Source of the DNA: Paenibacillus sp. FSL K6-3182
GTDB lineage: Bacteria > Bacillota > Bacilli > Paenibacillales > Paenibacillaceae
DNA length: 64,000 nt
Assembly (NCBI RefSeq): GCF_037976325.1
Contig: NZ_CP150265.1
Location: 5,203,501 to 5,267,500 of the forward strand
Reading direction: 5' to 3'
The translations under genes and the position numbers were made by a program. The notes under the pieces were generated by a model that saw only the letters and a list, made by a program, of their open reading frames with translations, had not been told where the DNA came from and ran no database searches. This document shows, one piece after another, positions 28,360 to 38,800 of the stretch; position 1 is the stretch's first letter; every line of letters starts with the position of its first letter.

Positions 28360-30090
28360 ATGATGCTTCAAGGAATTGCCGCATCTCCTGGATATGCGAT
28401 CGGCGTAGCTAAAGTATTGTCTACAAAACCTATCCAGATCGAGAAGGTTCACTTGGAAGACAATCGATTGGACGATGAAATTAAACGTTTTGAAGCTGCA
28501 ATTGCTTCAACTCATGAAGAGCTTGAAGCCATCCACGCCAAGCTGATTGCTCAGAACAAAGAGCATGAGGCAGAAATATTTGAAGCGCATCTGATGCTAC
28601 TCGAGGATGAAGAGCTCATCGACCGCTCGAAAGAGATCGTGAGATCCGAACGGATCAATGTTGAATTCGCCTTTTTCAACACCTCTGAAGAGATTGCAGA
28701 AATGATTGGCGGGCTGGATGATCCCTACTTGAAGGAAAGAGCAGCCGATATTCGTGACGTAAGTCGGCGTGTATTAAACAAGCTGCAAGGCATTTCATCA
28801 ACATCCTTGAATGATGAGTCAGGTTCTATCATTCTGTTTGCAGAAGATTTAACACCTTCGGATACGGCTCAGCTCGATCCAAGCAAAGTAATTGGCTTCG
28901 CAACGCAAGCAGGCGGGCGTACTTCCCACTCTGCCATTATTGCAAGGTCTATCGGCATTCCTGCCATTGTCGGAATCGGCAGCTCCATGGAGCAGGCAGT
29001 GAAAAACGGCCAAACCGTCATCATTGACGGGACAGATGGGCATATTTACGTGGACCCCGATAATGAAACGTTAACTCGATATTCACAATTGCAGAAGCAG
29101 CAGCTTGAGAGCAAGCAATTTTATCAAACCTTTATAAATCAGCCTTCCGTAAGCAGCGATGGCGTACAGGTTGAACTTGTAGCAAATATCGGCTTAGTTA
29201 AGGATGCCGAGCTTGCCGCTGCGGCAGGAGCTGAAGGCATCGGACTATTTCGAACCGAGTTTCTATATATGGACGCAGCTGGGCTGCCCTCCGAGGATAC
29301 ACAGTTTGAAGCTTATCGCAAAGCAGCAGAAGCGTTTGGAAACGATGCGCCTATCGTCATTCGAACGATAGATATTGGCGGAGACAAGGAAATTGCATAC
29401 CTCAACCTGCCTAAAGAAGACAACCCTTTCCTTGGTTACCGTGCCATTCGTATCTGCTTGGATCGACCGGATATGTTCAAGACACAACTTCGGGCGATTT
29501 TGCGGGCCAGCGCATACGGCAACTTAAAAATTATGTTCCCTATGATTGCTACACTGGGTGAATGGCGCCAAGCTAAAGCTATGCTGGAAGAAACAAAGCA
29601 GGAACTGACCGAAGCAGGTATTCCCTTTAACTCTGGGATCGAAGCCGGCATCATGATCGAAATTCCAGCAGCGGCTCTGCTAGCGGATTTATTCGCCAAG
29701 GAAGTTGATTTCTTCAGTATCGGAACAAACGATTTAGTTCAGTACACATTTGCTGCAGATCGTATGAATCCTAAGCTTTCCTATCTAAACGATCCGCTTC
29801 ATCCAGCTATTTTACAGCTCATTAATCGTGTTATTACAGCCGCTCATGCTCATGGCAAATGGGTGGGGATGTGCGGTGAAATGGCGGGCTCGAAGCATGC
29901 ACTGCCGATCCTGCTCGGTCTAGGTTTAGACGAGTTTAGTATGAGCGCAAGTGCAATACTTCCTGCTCGCGCTTTGCTCGCAAATCTATCTCAGCAGGAA
30001 ATGAAGCAGATAGCTCAGGCCGTTCTGGCACTAAGCTCAGCTGAAGAGGTTAAAGGCTATGTGGAGCAGCATGTTTCTGGATTAACATAA
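28360..30090 (+). CDS. ptsI: Phosphoenolpyruvate-protein phosphotransferase (enzyme I)
   Basis: Enzyme I, 576 residues, starting the PTS phosphate relay from phosphoenolpyruvate. The N-terminal HPr-binding helical domain is followed by the phospho-histidine region GGRTSHSAIIARSIGIPAIVG. The C-terminal PEP barrel contains EGIGLFRTEFLYMD and the catalytic cysteine in WVGMCGEMAG. Full family length. It is the last gene of the operon, three bases after ptsH, and is followed by a bidirectional terminator. Confidence 0.96.
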   Translation: MMLQGIAASPGYAIGVAKVLSTKPIQIEKVHLEDNRLDDEIKRFEAAIASTHEELEAIHAKLIAQNKEHEAEIFEAHLMLLEDEELIDRSKEIVRSERINVEFAFFNTSEEIAEMIGGLDDPYLKERAADIRDVSRRVLNKLQGISSTSLNDESGSIILFAEDLTPSDTAQLDPSKVIGFATQAGGRTSHSAIIARSIGIPAIVGIGSSMEQAVKNGQTVIIDGTDGHIYVDPDNETLTRYSQLQKQQLESKQFYQTFINQPSVSSDGVQVELVANIGLVKDAELAAAAGAEGIGLFRTEFLYMDAAGLPSEDTQFEAYRKAAEAFGNDAPIVIRTIDIGGDKEIAYLNLPKEDNPFLGYRAIRICLDRPDMFKTQLRAILRASAYGNLKIMFPMIATLGEWRQAKAMLEETKQELTEAGIPFNSGIEAGIMIEIPAAALLADLFAKEVDFFSIGTNDLVQYTFAADRMNPKLSYLNDPLHPAILQLINRVITAAHAHGKWVGMCGEMAGSKHALPILLGLGLDEFSMSASAILPARALLANLSQQEMKQIAQAVLALSSAEEVKGYVEQHVSGLT

Positions 30091-30100
30091 AATTTCAGCA

Positions 30101-30142
30101 AAAGAGGCTGTACTGCATCAGAATGCGGTACAGCCTCTTTTA
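30101..30142. terminator. Bidirectional terminator between ptsI and orphan kinase
   Basis: AAAGAGGCTGTAC and GTACAGCCTCTTTT form a 13-base-pair stem with A and T runs on both sides. It separates the convergent ptsI and kinase genes. Confidence 0.88.
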
Positions 30143-30143
30143 T

Positions 30144-31454
30144 TTAGATTCGGATTTGAATACGAACCTTGCCTTCTTCATATTGAAATTTAAGCTCACC
30201 CTTATATTTCTCCACGGTTCTCCTTACTATAGAGAGACCGTTTCCTCGTAAAACAGAACCCTTTGCTTTCGTAGTAAAACCATATTGGAAGAAGCACTTT
30301 TGCTCCTCATCCGTAAGCACGGCTGGATTCTCGATTATAAATATATATTTTCCATGTTCCACTTTACATTGCACTTGAATCTCCTGCGATATATACCCAG
30401 CATTTGATTCCACCGCTTCAATCGCATTATCCAACAAATTAGAAAATAATTTGACTAAGTCCATCGACTCTATTTTATCGAATGCATCATAATCTGTAGC
30501 GAAGCTGATGATTATATTTTTCGAATGCGCCAGCTCCCTCTTGCTCTGGAACAGCACCATTAAAATCGGATTTTTTATATGCAGCGATAGGTTTAACGTT
30601 TTGGATTCCTCGGTTAGCTGTTTTAAATAATCATGTGCTTTATCATACCTTCGGATGTCCATTAATCCATTCAACACCTGGAGATGATTCATGAGATCAT
30701 GACGACTTGATTTGATGGTCTCTACAATTTTGCCCAACTCGGAAATGTATACCTTCTCAGATTCACGCATGTCCTGATGAAGCCTGGCTTTGTACCATTT
30801 GTTAAGCACATAGACACCAGCGAGCAGCAATAAAGCAAACAGGACATCCACTCCGAAAATAAACATATTATTTTGGACAACATACTTGCCCACATGGCCT
30901 AAATCCTTCGCAGCGATATCGATCCCCACAACACCAAGCACCGTGCCATCCTCATCAAAGAATGGAACCCCGACGGACATATAGGATTCGCTTATCCTAT
31001 CATGTAACACTCCTGTGGAATATTTTAGCCCTTTTTTAGCCATCTCCACTTGATTAGAAGGAACGGTACAAGGAAAACCAATCGGTATATCTTTTATATG
31101 ATTTGGAAATGCGCTAATCATTACTTTGGAAACATCGGTATCATCTAAAAGCAGAATATAAATATAGAGCGCATTTATACGTTTCCGATACTCCTCCAAA
31201 TACAATTTTATTTTTTTACGATTCTCATCATCCGTTTTGGTTAGTAGAAATTGCTTATAAGCAACTTTATCTAAACCATTTGCTGCATCCGTAGCGATTT
31301 CCGTATACTGCTTCGCCAGCGTGATCTCCGCTGACTTCGTTGTGTAGTGATAGGTGGAGATGAGTTTAAGTCCGACAAGCATACTTATTATTGCGATGGA
31401 TAAAACGATAAAATAAATCATTCTTTTTTTTGTATACACTAGGTCTGGTTTCAT
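30144..31454 (-). CDS. Spo0B/CitA-type sensor histidine kinase, orphan (second copy)
   Basis: Membrane kinase of 436 residues. It has an N-terminal helix (about 10-35), an extracytoplasmic PAS/Cache-like sensor (FPNHIKDIPIG, GVPFFDEDGTVLGVVGIDI), a second helix near 200, a Spo0B-like helix with the candidate phospho-histidine in KSSRHDLMNHLQVLNGLMD, and a GHKL ATPase (FSNLLDNAIEAVE, GNGLSIVRR). The class matches the kinase at 20876-22630, but the sensor region is much shorter. No response regulator is adjacent. The partner and ligand are unknown. Confidence 0.85.
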   Translation of the reverse strand: MKPDLVYTKKRMIYFIVLSIAIISMLVGLKLISTYHYTTKSAEITLAKQYTEIATDAANGLDKVAYKQFLLTKTDDENRKKIKLYLEEYRKRINALYIYILLLDDTDVSKVMISAFPNHIKDIPIGFPCTVPSNQVEMAKKGLKYSTGVLHDRISESYMSVGVPFFDEDGTVLGVVGIDIAAKDLGHVGKYVVQNNMFIFGVDVLFALLLLAGVYVLNKWYKARLHQDMRESEKVYISELGKIVETIKSSRHDLMNHLQVLNGLMDIRRYDKAHDYLKQLTEESKTLNLSLHIKNPILMVLFQSKRELAHSKNIIISFATDYDAFDKIESMDLVKLFSNLLDNAIEAVESNAGYISQEIQVQCKVEHGKYIFIIENPAVLTDEEQKCFFQYGFTTKAKGSVLRGNGLSIVRRTVEKYKGELKFQYEEGKVRIQIRI

Positions 31455-31516
31455 TAGCTTAATCCTTTTCAGTACATCAATAATTGATAATAATCAGAAA
31501 TTTCAGAGGCGGCATA

Positions 31517-33106
31517 CTAGTCAGCCATTACCGTCTTGTTTCTTCCAGCGTGCTTGGCCTTATAGAGAGCTTGATCTGCAAGTAAAAATAATTCATCTGC
31601 TGTTTGTGCATGGGAAGGAAACTGAGCTACGCCAAGGGAAACGGTAACCATCTGCTTGAGATGATTTTCGCTGCTCGCCATTGTTGTACGAATTCGCTCA
31701 GCAGTTTCAAAGGCAACATTCGGCGCGGCATTCGGCAGCAGGACAACGAACTCTTCCCCTCCGTAACGGCTGCAAAGGTCATCAGGTGATACAGAAAACC
31801 TGACAATATCAGCCAAATGCTGAAGCACTCTGTCGCCTTCCTGATGCCCATATGTATCATTAATGGTTTTAAAGCGATCAATATCCAAGACGACGATGGA
31901 GTAAGGTTTCTTTTCTTCTATCCATTTTTTCATAATCGTTTCTAACGTTCTTCTATTATTTAATCCGGTCAAAGCATCCGTCATAGCCGCTTGTGTCAAC
32001 CGATCAGTTTCCGTTTTAATACCGTTCATAGCAAGTATGACCGTGCTCGTTAATAAATCGGCTTCTCTGTTCCAATGATGCTTCATGGCGGGTATGGGAA
32101 CTTCTTCTTTTCCCATTTTGCTGACGATATTCGCAAGCGTTACAAAAGGTTTAGCCAATCGGCGGGCAAAAAAGGTCGTCACGAGCATCAAAAGAATAAA
32201 GGGTATGAGCGTGTATAATAGGATCGCTTGTATATGATTGTTCAACTGCTCCTTCACTATGCTTATTGGTGAAAGCACAACAACCCCCCATTGATTCTCT
32301 GGGACGTAGGAGTAACCGGCAAGCCATTTCACACCAACTTCATCTACGGCGAGCTCTTGTCCGCTCTGCCCCTTAATCAACTTCTGAACGATCAGATTCG
32401 AGGTACTATCCTTTCCAATCTGACTTTTATCAGGATCGTACATTAAGTGGCCATCTGAACCTACTACATAGAAATAGGAACCGTTATGGTCAAGGTTATC
32501 ATTACCGAATATCATATTTAGAACGTTATTTTGTTGCAAATAGAGGCTTCCACCGATATAGCCCCGGTATACACCCTTTTGATCAAACAAAGGCTCACTA
32601 ATAAACACCATGAGATTTTTCGTAGTCGCGCTAGTATAAGGCTTTGACAAATATGGCTTTCGTGACGCCAATGCTTCCTTCGCAGCGGCTGTTTTTATAG
32701 GCTCGCCTGCCTTGCCAATCGACGAAGGGGACAGTGTACGCATGACACCATTCTCATCAACTACGACAATCGAATTAAAATAGTTGCTGCTATTGCGAAT
32801 GAGATCAAGATATTTTCCTGAATCTGATTGCTTCATATCACTATTCAAAGAATAAAAGTCTGCCGCGTTTTTAAGACTGCTTCGCATCGACTCAAATAAT
32901 GAATCCATTGTCATGCTCATTTTTGATGCGGTTGAAAGATTAAGTGTAAGTGTTGTTTCATACAACGCTTGTTTCTTGGACTGGTAGGATGCAATAAGCA
33001 AAATGGTTAACATGAGTAAAACCGAAGCAGAGACTAAACCAATCATTAGCGTCGTCAGGCTCACTTTTCTCTTTTGAATAGCTTGTTTTACATGTAAAAG
33101 CGACAC
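31517..33106 (-). CDS. Diguanylate cyclase with dCache sensor
   Basis: Predicted c-di-GMP synthase, 529 residues. Two membrane helices (about 20-45 and 290-310) flank a dCache extracytoplasmic sensor. A HAMP-like stretch follows, then a GGDEF domain with an intact active site (RYGGEEF) and the substrate-binding DIDRFKTINDTYGHQEGD. The usual product-inhibition RxxD site five residues ahead of GGEEF reads SPDD, so feedback inhibition is probably absent. No ligand is evident. It is adjacent to gerE but transcribed separately. Confidence 0.9.
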   Translation of the reverse strand: MSLLHVKQAIQKRKVSLTTLMIGLVSASVLLMLTILLIASYQSKKQALYETTLTLNLSTASKMSMTMDSLFESMRSSLKNAADFYSLNSDMKQSDSGKYLDLIRNSSNYFNSIVVVDENGVMRTLSPSSIGKAGEPIKTAAAKEALASRKPYLSKPYTSATTKNLMVFISEPLFDQKGVYRGYIGGSLYLQQNNVLNMIFGNDNLDHNGSYFYVVGSDGHLMYDPDKSQIGKDSTSNLIVQKLIKGQSGQELAVDEVGVKWLAGYSYVPENQWGVVVLSPISIVKEQLNNHIQAILLYTLIPFILLMLVTTFFARRLAKPFVTLANIVSKMGKEEVPIPAMKHHWNREADLLTSTVILAMNGIKTETDRLTQAAMTDALTGLNNRRTLETIMKKWIEEKKPYSIVVLDIDRFKTINDTYGHQEGDRVLQHLADIVRFSVSPDDLCSRYGGEEFVVLLPNAAPNVAFETAERIRTTMASSENHLKQMVTVSLGVAQFPSHAQTADELFLLADQALYKAKHAGRNKTVMAD

Positions 33107-33242
33107 AGCGATACCTTCTTTGATTTATGATATTACTAATTATTCGACGAGATTCGACAAATACCTCTTTCCTAGCTGGTTTATTTTCCATAATTAGATA
33201 ATCAATTTCAATAATTGCCCATTAATCGATTTAAAAAAATAA

Positions 33243-33268
33243 GACAGCACCTTGTCACAGTGCCGTCC
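33243..33268 (-). terminator. Terminator downstream of gerE
   Basis: GACAGCAC and GTGCCGTC pair with one mismatch across a nine-base loop, followed on the minus strand by TTATTTTTTT. It begins 16 bases past the gerE stop. Confidence 0.78.
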
Positions 33269-33283
33269 GATTAGGTTGCTATG

Positions 33284-33508
33284 TTAGATTTGTAATTCAC
33301 CAAGCTTGATTAGCTCGACAACCGCTTGTGAACGACCTTTTACGTTCAGCTTTTGCATGACATTAGAAATATGGTTGCGGACGGTCTTCTCGCTGATGAA
33401 TAGTTGTTGTGCAATATCTCTTGTTGTCTTGTCCTGTACTAACAGCTCGAATACCTCGCGTTCACGATGCGTCAATAAAAACTTGCTCTTATGGTCGCTA
33501 CCCTTCAA
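33284..33508 (-). CDS. gerE: Spore germination/coat regulator GerE
   Basis: LuxR-type DNA-binding protein of 74 residues with no receiver domain. In B. subtilis, GerE acts late in the mother cell, adjusting sigma-K promoters for spore coat and crust genes. The sequence LLTHREREVFELLVQDKTTRDIA, then FISEKTVRNHISNVMQKL and GRSQAVVELIKLGEL, is strongly similar to B. subtilis GerE along its whole length. Translation starts at TTG 33508 after GGAGGGGTGA. A good sigma-K-like promoter lies upstream (33572-33599). Confidence 0.95.
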   Translation of the reverse strand: MKGSDHKSKFLLTHREREVFELLVQDKTTRDIAQQLFISEKTVRNHISNVMQKLNVKGRSQAVVELIKLGELQI

Positions 33509-33571
33509 TGTTTGTCACCCCTCCTTGCGCGGGTTTTTATGGTTTAACAAGGTTAAGGGATACAGTCAACT

Positions 33572-33599
33572 TATACTATGAAGGGGCGATACCATTGGT
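33572..33599 (-). promoter_or_regulatory. Sigma-K-like promoter of gerE
   Basis: On the minus strand, AC is followed after 17 bases by CATAGTATA, matching the sigma-K pattern AC, N16-17, CATAnnnTA. gerE is sigma-K dependent in B. subtilis, so this serves as a positive control for the similar motifs in the glycan region. Confidence 0.7.
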
Positions 33600-33633
33600 G
33601 CTGTTATGAAGGGAAAATGGGCTCTGCTGCCCA

Positions 33634-34305
33634 TTATATTTTTGCATGAATGATGAGCCGATGCGTGGGGTTTACTATGGGATCACAGGTGATCAAAGTC
33701 AGCAGCTTATCTTTATTGTTGTAATTTAGAACAGATACATCTGTCGGATCTACAATGGATACTTTATAAACGGTGTATGTGAAGCTTTCATCTTTTGTAT
33801 CCACGACGATTTTATCTCCGACCTCAACTTCCCCAAGCCGATTAAACAGCCTTCCCTTAGAGCGCATCCGATGGCCGGCTATAGCTGTGTTGCCGACTTT
33901 GCCTATTGCTGTTGTTTCCTTTAAGTGAGCTGTAGCCGATTTCATATTCTTCTGGGTGGCTCCCTCAACGACAGGCAGCTTAAGCTTTATTTTATCAATC
34001 TTAATCGTTGCAATGGGGGCAATCTTCTGTGCTTTTGGCGCCTCTGTAGGAGTTGCTTCTGGTGTAGCTGCTTCCGTCGGCGATTGAATCGGCGTCTCGG
34101 TCGCTGCGGATTGCTCGTTGAAGAGATCCGTCAATTGCTCATATTGCTGCTGCGCTTGCTGCTCTGCGCTCACATCAAAGCTCGCCTCATCCCAAGTAGC
34201 CATCAGCTTATCCTGCTGACGGTTCTCGTACCATTCATTCGCTTTTGGATAGAGCAATATGAGAATACCAACAATCACTAATGCATAAGAGAGTATTCTT
34301 TTCAT
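33634..34305 (-). CDS. Class D sortase
   Basis: Membrane-anchored transpeptidase of about 223 residues. An N-terminal helix (about residues 3-20) and a Glu/Gln/Thr/Pro-rich linker precede the sortase barrel. Catalytic residues are visible: histidine in TAIAGHRM, cysteine in LLTLITCDP, and arginine in THRLIIHAKI. Class D enzymes attach LPxTA-type substrates to peptidoglycan and in some spore-formers act in sporulation. No substrate with a sorting signal was found nearby. I start at ATG 34305, after AAGGTGGGG. It is separated by 16 bases from GtrA. Confidence 0.88.
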   Translation of the reverse strand: MKRILSYALVIVGILILLYPKANEWYENRQQDKLMATWDEASFDVSAEQQAQQQYEQLTDLFNEQSAATETPIQSPTEAATPEATPTEAPKAQKIAPIATIKIDKIKLKLPVVEGATQKNMKSATAHLKETTAIGKVGNTAIAGHRMRSKGRLFNRLGEVEVGDKIVVDTKDESFTYTVYKVSIVDPTDVSVLNYNNKDKLLTLITCDPIVNPTHRLIIHAKI

Positions 34306-34321
34306 TTTTCCCCACCTTCCG

Positions 34322-34768
34322 CTAGCTGGCCTCAGTCTGTGGTCCTTTCGCCTCGAAAACCCATTTCTTGCTTCCGTAAAAGTTAAGCGCAACGGTTACC
34401 ACCGTTACAATCAGCTTTGAGACGACCTCATTCAAACCCCACCACTCGTTCAAGGCCATAAGCAGCAGTAAAGTAATACCTAGTATGATACCGTTCCATA
34501 CGATGAATCTCATACCTCTATTTAGCTGCTGCGGGCTTGAAGCTTCATTTTCCCTCTTCCTAAAAGTATATCGGCTATTTAGCACATAGCTGTTAATCAT
34601 TCCAGCTCCGTATGCAATTACCTGTGCAAGTAAATAATACGCTCCAAACCAAATGAGGAGTGTAAACATAAGAAAATCGATCAACGTATTAAGAAGTCCA
34701 ACTAAATTGAACTTTACAAATTGTGCGATGAATCCTCTAGCTGCTCGTTTTGATGTTGCGTTAGACAT
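34322..34768 (-). CDS. GtrA-family membrane protein
   Basis: Small protein of about 148 residues with four membrane helices and the GtrA pattern KFNLVGLLNTLIDFLMFTLL, SYVLNSRYTF and FYGSKKWVF. GtrA proteins are believed to flip or handle polyprenyl-phosphate-linked sugars made by a GtrB-type GT2. The ATG at 34768 overlaps the stop of the preceding GT2 gene by eight bases, indicating coupling. The pairing GT2-GtrA-PMT is typical of systems that glycosylate surface proteins or teichoic acids with a lipid-linked sugar. Confidence 0.88.
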   Translation of the reverse strand: MSNATSKRAARGFIAQFVKFNLVGLLNTLIDFLMFTLLIWFGAYYLLAQVIAYGAGMINSYVLNSRYTFRKRENEASSPQQLNRGMRFIVWNGIILGITLLLLMALNEWWGLNEVVSKLIVTVVTVALNFYGSKKWVFEAKGPQTEAS

Positions 34769-35762
34769 ATTTTTTAACCCGATCTTGTTCAGCAGACTCT
34801 GAGGATTGATTGTCTTCTTTCGCAGGAAACCCTTGAGCTTCGCGAACGATGTATAGAGGGCGGTTTTTGGATTCTTCATAAATCCGGCCAATATATTCCC
34901 CGATTATGCCTAAAAGCATCAATATAATGCCGTTAAACAAAAGATTTACTGCCACAATGGAAGCCCAGCCAGCTATCGTGGTGCCCGTAAACAGCTTCTG
35001 GAATATAACGACTAACAAATACAAGAAGCTCGTAATTGATAATGTAAAGCCAACATAAGTGGCAATTTTCAAAGGTTTATAAGAGAAGGAGGTTATTCCG
35101 TCAATGGCAAAAGAAATCATTTTTTTCAGCGGATATTTGGTTTCGCCTGCAAAACGTTCTTCCCGTTCATATTCGACCATCGTCTGACGGAAACCGATCC
35201 AGCTTACCAAGCCGCGAACGAACCGATTTTTTTCCTTCAAGCCGCGCAGCACATCGCATACCTTCCGGTCGATCAATCGGAAATCCCCCGTATCTACGGG
35301 AATATCCACATTCGTTAAGCTGCGCAGCGTGCGATAAAACAGCTTAGCGGTTATTTTCTTGAACATCGTCTCGCCTTTGCGCTTAAGACGTTTGCCATAA
35401 ACAACCTCAAAGCCTTCCTTCCATTTGGCGATCATATCGATAATGACCTCAGGAGGATCTTGTAGATCAGCATCAATGACGACGATCGCATCACCCTGCG
35501 CATAATCCATCCCCGCTGAAATCGCGATTTGATGACCAAAATTACGTGAAAAATTAATCATTCGGACATTTGGATCGAAATCGCAGATCATGGAAATTAA
35601 TTCGACCGTACGATCTTTACTTCCATCGTTGACGAAAATAAGCTCATAACACTCGTTCGTGCTGTCCATGACCAGCTTCAGCCGCTCGTACGTATGCTCG
35701 ATAACCTCTTCTTCGTTGTACATAGGAACGATAATACTGTATTTTACAGCCGATTTTTTCAT
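34761..35762 (-). CDS. GtrB/DPM1-type polyprenyl-phosphate glycosyltransferase (GT2)
   Basis: GT2 of about 333 residues: a catalytic domain (SIIVPMYNEEEVIEHTYERL, DADLQDPPEVI as the metal-binding region, and GDFRLIDRKV) followed by two C-terminal membrane helices (about 235-300). Enzymes of this type add a sugar from a nucleotide donor to undecaprenyl phosphate. The product would serve the PMT-type enzyme encoded next to it. The ATG at 35762 follows AGAAAGGGG. Its upstream side is occupied by the dispersed repeat at 35780-35876. Confidence 0.88.
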   Translation of the reverse strand: MKKSAVKYSIIVPMYNEEEVIEHTYERLKLVMDSTNECYELIFVNDGSKDRTVELISMICDFDPNVRMINFSRNFGHQIAISAGMDYAQGDAIVVIDADLQDPPEVIIDMIAKWKEGFEVVYGKRLKRKGETMFKKITAKLFYRTLRSLTNVDIPVDTGDFRLIDRKVCDVLRGLKEKNRFVRGLVSWIGFRQTMVEYEREERFAGETKYPLKKMISFAIDGITSFSYKPLKIATYVGFTLSITSFLYLLVVIFQKLFTGTTIAGWASIVAVNLLFNGIILMLLGIIGEYIGRIYEESKNRPLYIVREAQGFPAKEDNQSSESAEQDRVKKYV

Positions 35763-35779
35763 CCAGATACCCCTTTCTT

Positions 35780-35876
35780 CAAGCAAAAACGCCTTCGGCG
35801 TCCTTAGACGCTGAAGTAGCCTTGACGGTGAAATATAAGATAAGTATGAGAAAACGATATACTTTCTTATATTTTA
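35780..35876 (+). repeat. Dispersed structured repeat, copy C (most complete)
   Basis: Third copy of the repeat at 1-88 and 2452-2537, starting with CAAGCAAAAACGCC. It has the first hairpin (ACGCC-TTC-GGCGT), an overlapping alternative hairpin (GCGTC-CTTA-GACGC), and the 3' AT-rich inverted repeat. It lies between the PMT-type gene and the GT2 gene; the PMT stop codon (35874-35876) falls at its right end. Confidence 0.8.
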
Positions 35877-38800
35877 AAATAACCAGCTTGGGAACCAGCG
35901 CAGAACATGCTCTACATACCAGCTCTTTACAGTCATACCGGATAGCGCAGGATAGTACATCACAAATAACAATATCGCTACTGCCACAAAAACATTTCGA
36001 ATCAGCTTAAAGTTTGGCCGTTTCTCTTCGATTATTTTAAACATATAGACCAAGCTCAGAATAATGAACGGCACCATTGCAAAATAGTGATAAAGGAACG
36101 TAAGCCTTGTTACAAGCATCCAAGGCACATATTGCGCTAGAAACGCGATCCATATCGTATACATCGCTTTATCTTTCCGTTTGATACTCATCCATATCGT
36201 CGCTGCCATCGCAAAAATGCCTGCCCACCAAATAAGCGGATTGCCCATCGCTACAATTGTGGATTTCATACCTGCTGCCATATTGTCGCCTGAGTAATAC
36301 CATACCGGCCTCTTCATGAACGGCCACTCCCACCATGAGGATGAGAATGGATGCGTTGATACCAGCTTGCTATGATAACTGAACATATGCTTCTGGTAAT
36401 CAACTAGACTTTTTAAGGTATATCCTTCATCCATTACAGTCAGCACTGGAATGTAAGATAACGCATAAATCGCTAGCGGTATAACGATATAAAATACGAG
36501 ACATACAGCAAGCGTTATGATCGTATAACGAGGAAATACGTTTATAATATGCTGCAGCTTGTCTTGGCTAAAGCCAGACTCTCTTTTGTTCTCTTTCAGA
36601 ACTCGCTTGGCAGCTGCATACTCCTTATAACGATCAAATAATGATAAACCGAGCATAATAGCTAAGCCTGCGCCCCCATAGAGCACAATCCATTTGGAAG
36701 CTACACCGATTCCAAAAAAGAGACCGGCTAAAAACAACGGCAGCAAAGTAACACTCAGCTTTACCCTGTAGAAGCTTAAGGAATAATATTTGTGCATGAA
36801 ATAAAACATCAGCATAATGAAAAACACGCCGTAAACGTCAATCGTTGCAATTCTAGTCTGCGTAAAATGCATAAAATCTGCTGCTAGCAACGCAGTCGCC
36901 ACACCAGCATAAACAGTCGTTTTAAACAGCCTTCTCGCGAATACATACATTAACGGCAGCATTGCAATGCCAAACAGCGTACCGGCAATGCGCCAGCCAA
37001 ACGGATTAAGCCCAAACAGCTTAATACCGATCGCAATTATAATTTTGCCAAGCGGTGGATGTGTATTCTCGTAAGCTACAATATGCTCCATATGCTCATA
37101 AGCAGTACGGGCATGATAAATTTCATCAAAATAAGATCCGTTCATATAAGTCGCTTCATATTTCGCGCGCTGCTGTTCATCAAAGAGCAAAGGTACGCTG
37201 CCTCGTTTGGCATCCTTCGCCTGCTCATCATTTATTCCAACGATTGATAACGGTATTTTGTTGCCTTGCTCGTAAAAAGCCATCTCATGCATGGAGAAGC
37301 CTGTTTGAACCGTCGTAAGCTTCACATACCGAGCTGCGAGCGCCGCTGGCTGACTGTTCCAAGTAAATACAGCAACATGGCTGCTGTCGACTTCCATGAG
37401 ATTGTCCCAGTCGGTACCATTTTGACTAAATTCATATTTGTATTTTCCTGTTCCAACTCCGCCAAAGCTGTTGATGCGATCAAGCTGCTTAACCTCGCCC
37501 AAATCAACGTAAAAGCTTTGACCAACGGTCGAAGGCTGCCATGCGGTTGTCGGCCCCTTCAGCTCGCCAAGCTGGAATAGCGCGACGACCGCATAAATTA
37601 ACGTAATCGCACCCATCCATATCCAATCCTTGCGCACGAGTCGTTCATTCTCTTGCTTCACTCGTGAGATCGCTTCAGCTTTGAAAGCTGTTAGTGTCTT
37701 GTGATCCGACTGCTTGCGTTCTTCCTCCAGCAGCGGGGCGATAGGCTTCAACCTTCCGCGTGCATAATTATCATATCCGATATATAACAAGTAAAGCATC
37801 AATCCAACATTTGCTAACGAGCACAATAGAACAATTCCATTAAAAGGCACGTTCGTGCTCACTTTGCTGTAGTCAAGCACATAAGCAATATTGATGAAAC
37901 TCGTCAAGCTAAATCCGAAATACACCATCAACATCCTGCGATCGAGCGATTGTATAAAAGCAAAGATTCCAAGCAGCATTACTGGAAACAGATAACGCTC
38001 ATGCATCTTCGTTACACCCAAAAATACGACAACGATAAGCACCATCGCTATAAAATAAGAGCGCTTTGACGATTCCTTGTCTCGCTTTAACAGTGCAAAA
38101 AAAGCGGAGATCGCTACGGCTGCAAAAATGAAGATATTCCCCCATGTTTTGAACGAAAACAGCAGCCACGTATCCGTAATCGGCTTCCAATTGGCATCGC
38201 TTAACGCATAGAAGTTGAATGCATTTAGCGTCGCGTACGGATAAGAAGACAAGGTTCCTGAATACAGCTTAATGAGGCCCGACAAGCCGCTGTTGCCCCA
38301 GAAGAAAGGCAAAGCGAGCAATATAAACGTAGTGAAGCCGTAAAATGCACTGACCGGAATCTTCTTCCAATCTTTGCGATATACGAACCACAACAGCAGC
38401 ACAGGCATGAATATAAATGCCTGCGGCTTAATAAGCGCCGCAATTGCAAACAAAACCGAAGCGCGCTCTATTTTATTTTCGACCAGTCCATGAATAGCCA
38501 GCACGAGTGCCAGCGCAAATATTGAATCCACTTGCCCCCATGCGGCAGAATCCACAATAATAGCTGGATTGAATAAGAAAAGAAGCGCTAATCCTAACGC
38601 TATCGAATAGCCTGCTTTCTTCTTGCCTATCTGGACAATGAAATAAGCAGCAGCCAAATCGGCTAAAATCGCCGGGAGCTTAAATAGAAGCAATGCCGCA
38701 TTTGATCCTGAATCTAGCGACAGCATATCTTTTATTAAACCTAATACATACAGAATATAAATATAGCCGGGAGGGTAATCTACAAACATTCCCGAATGGT

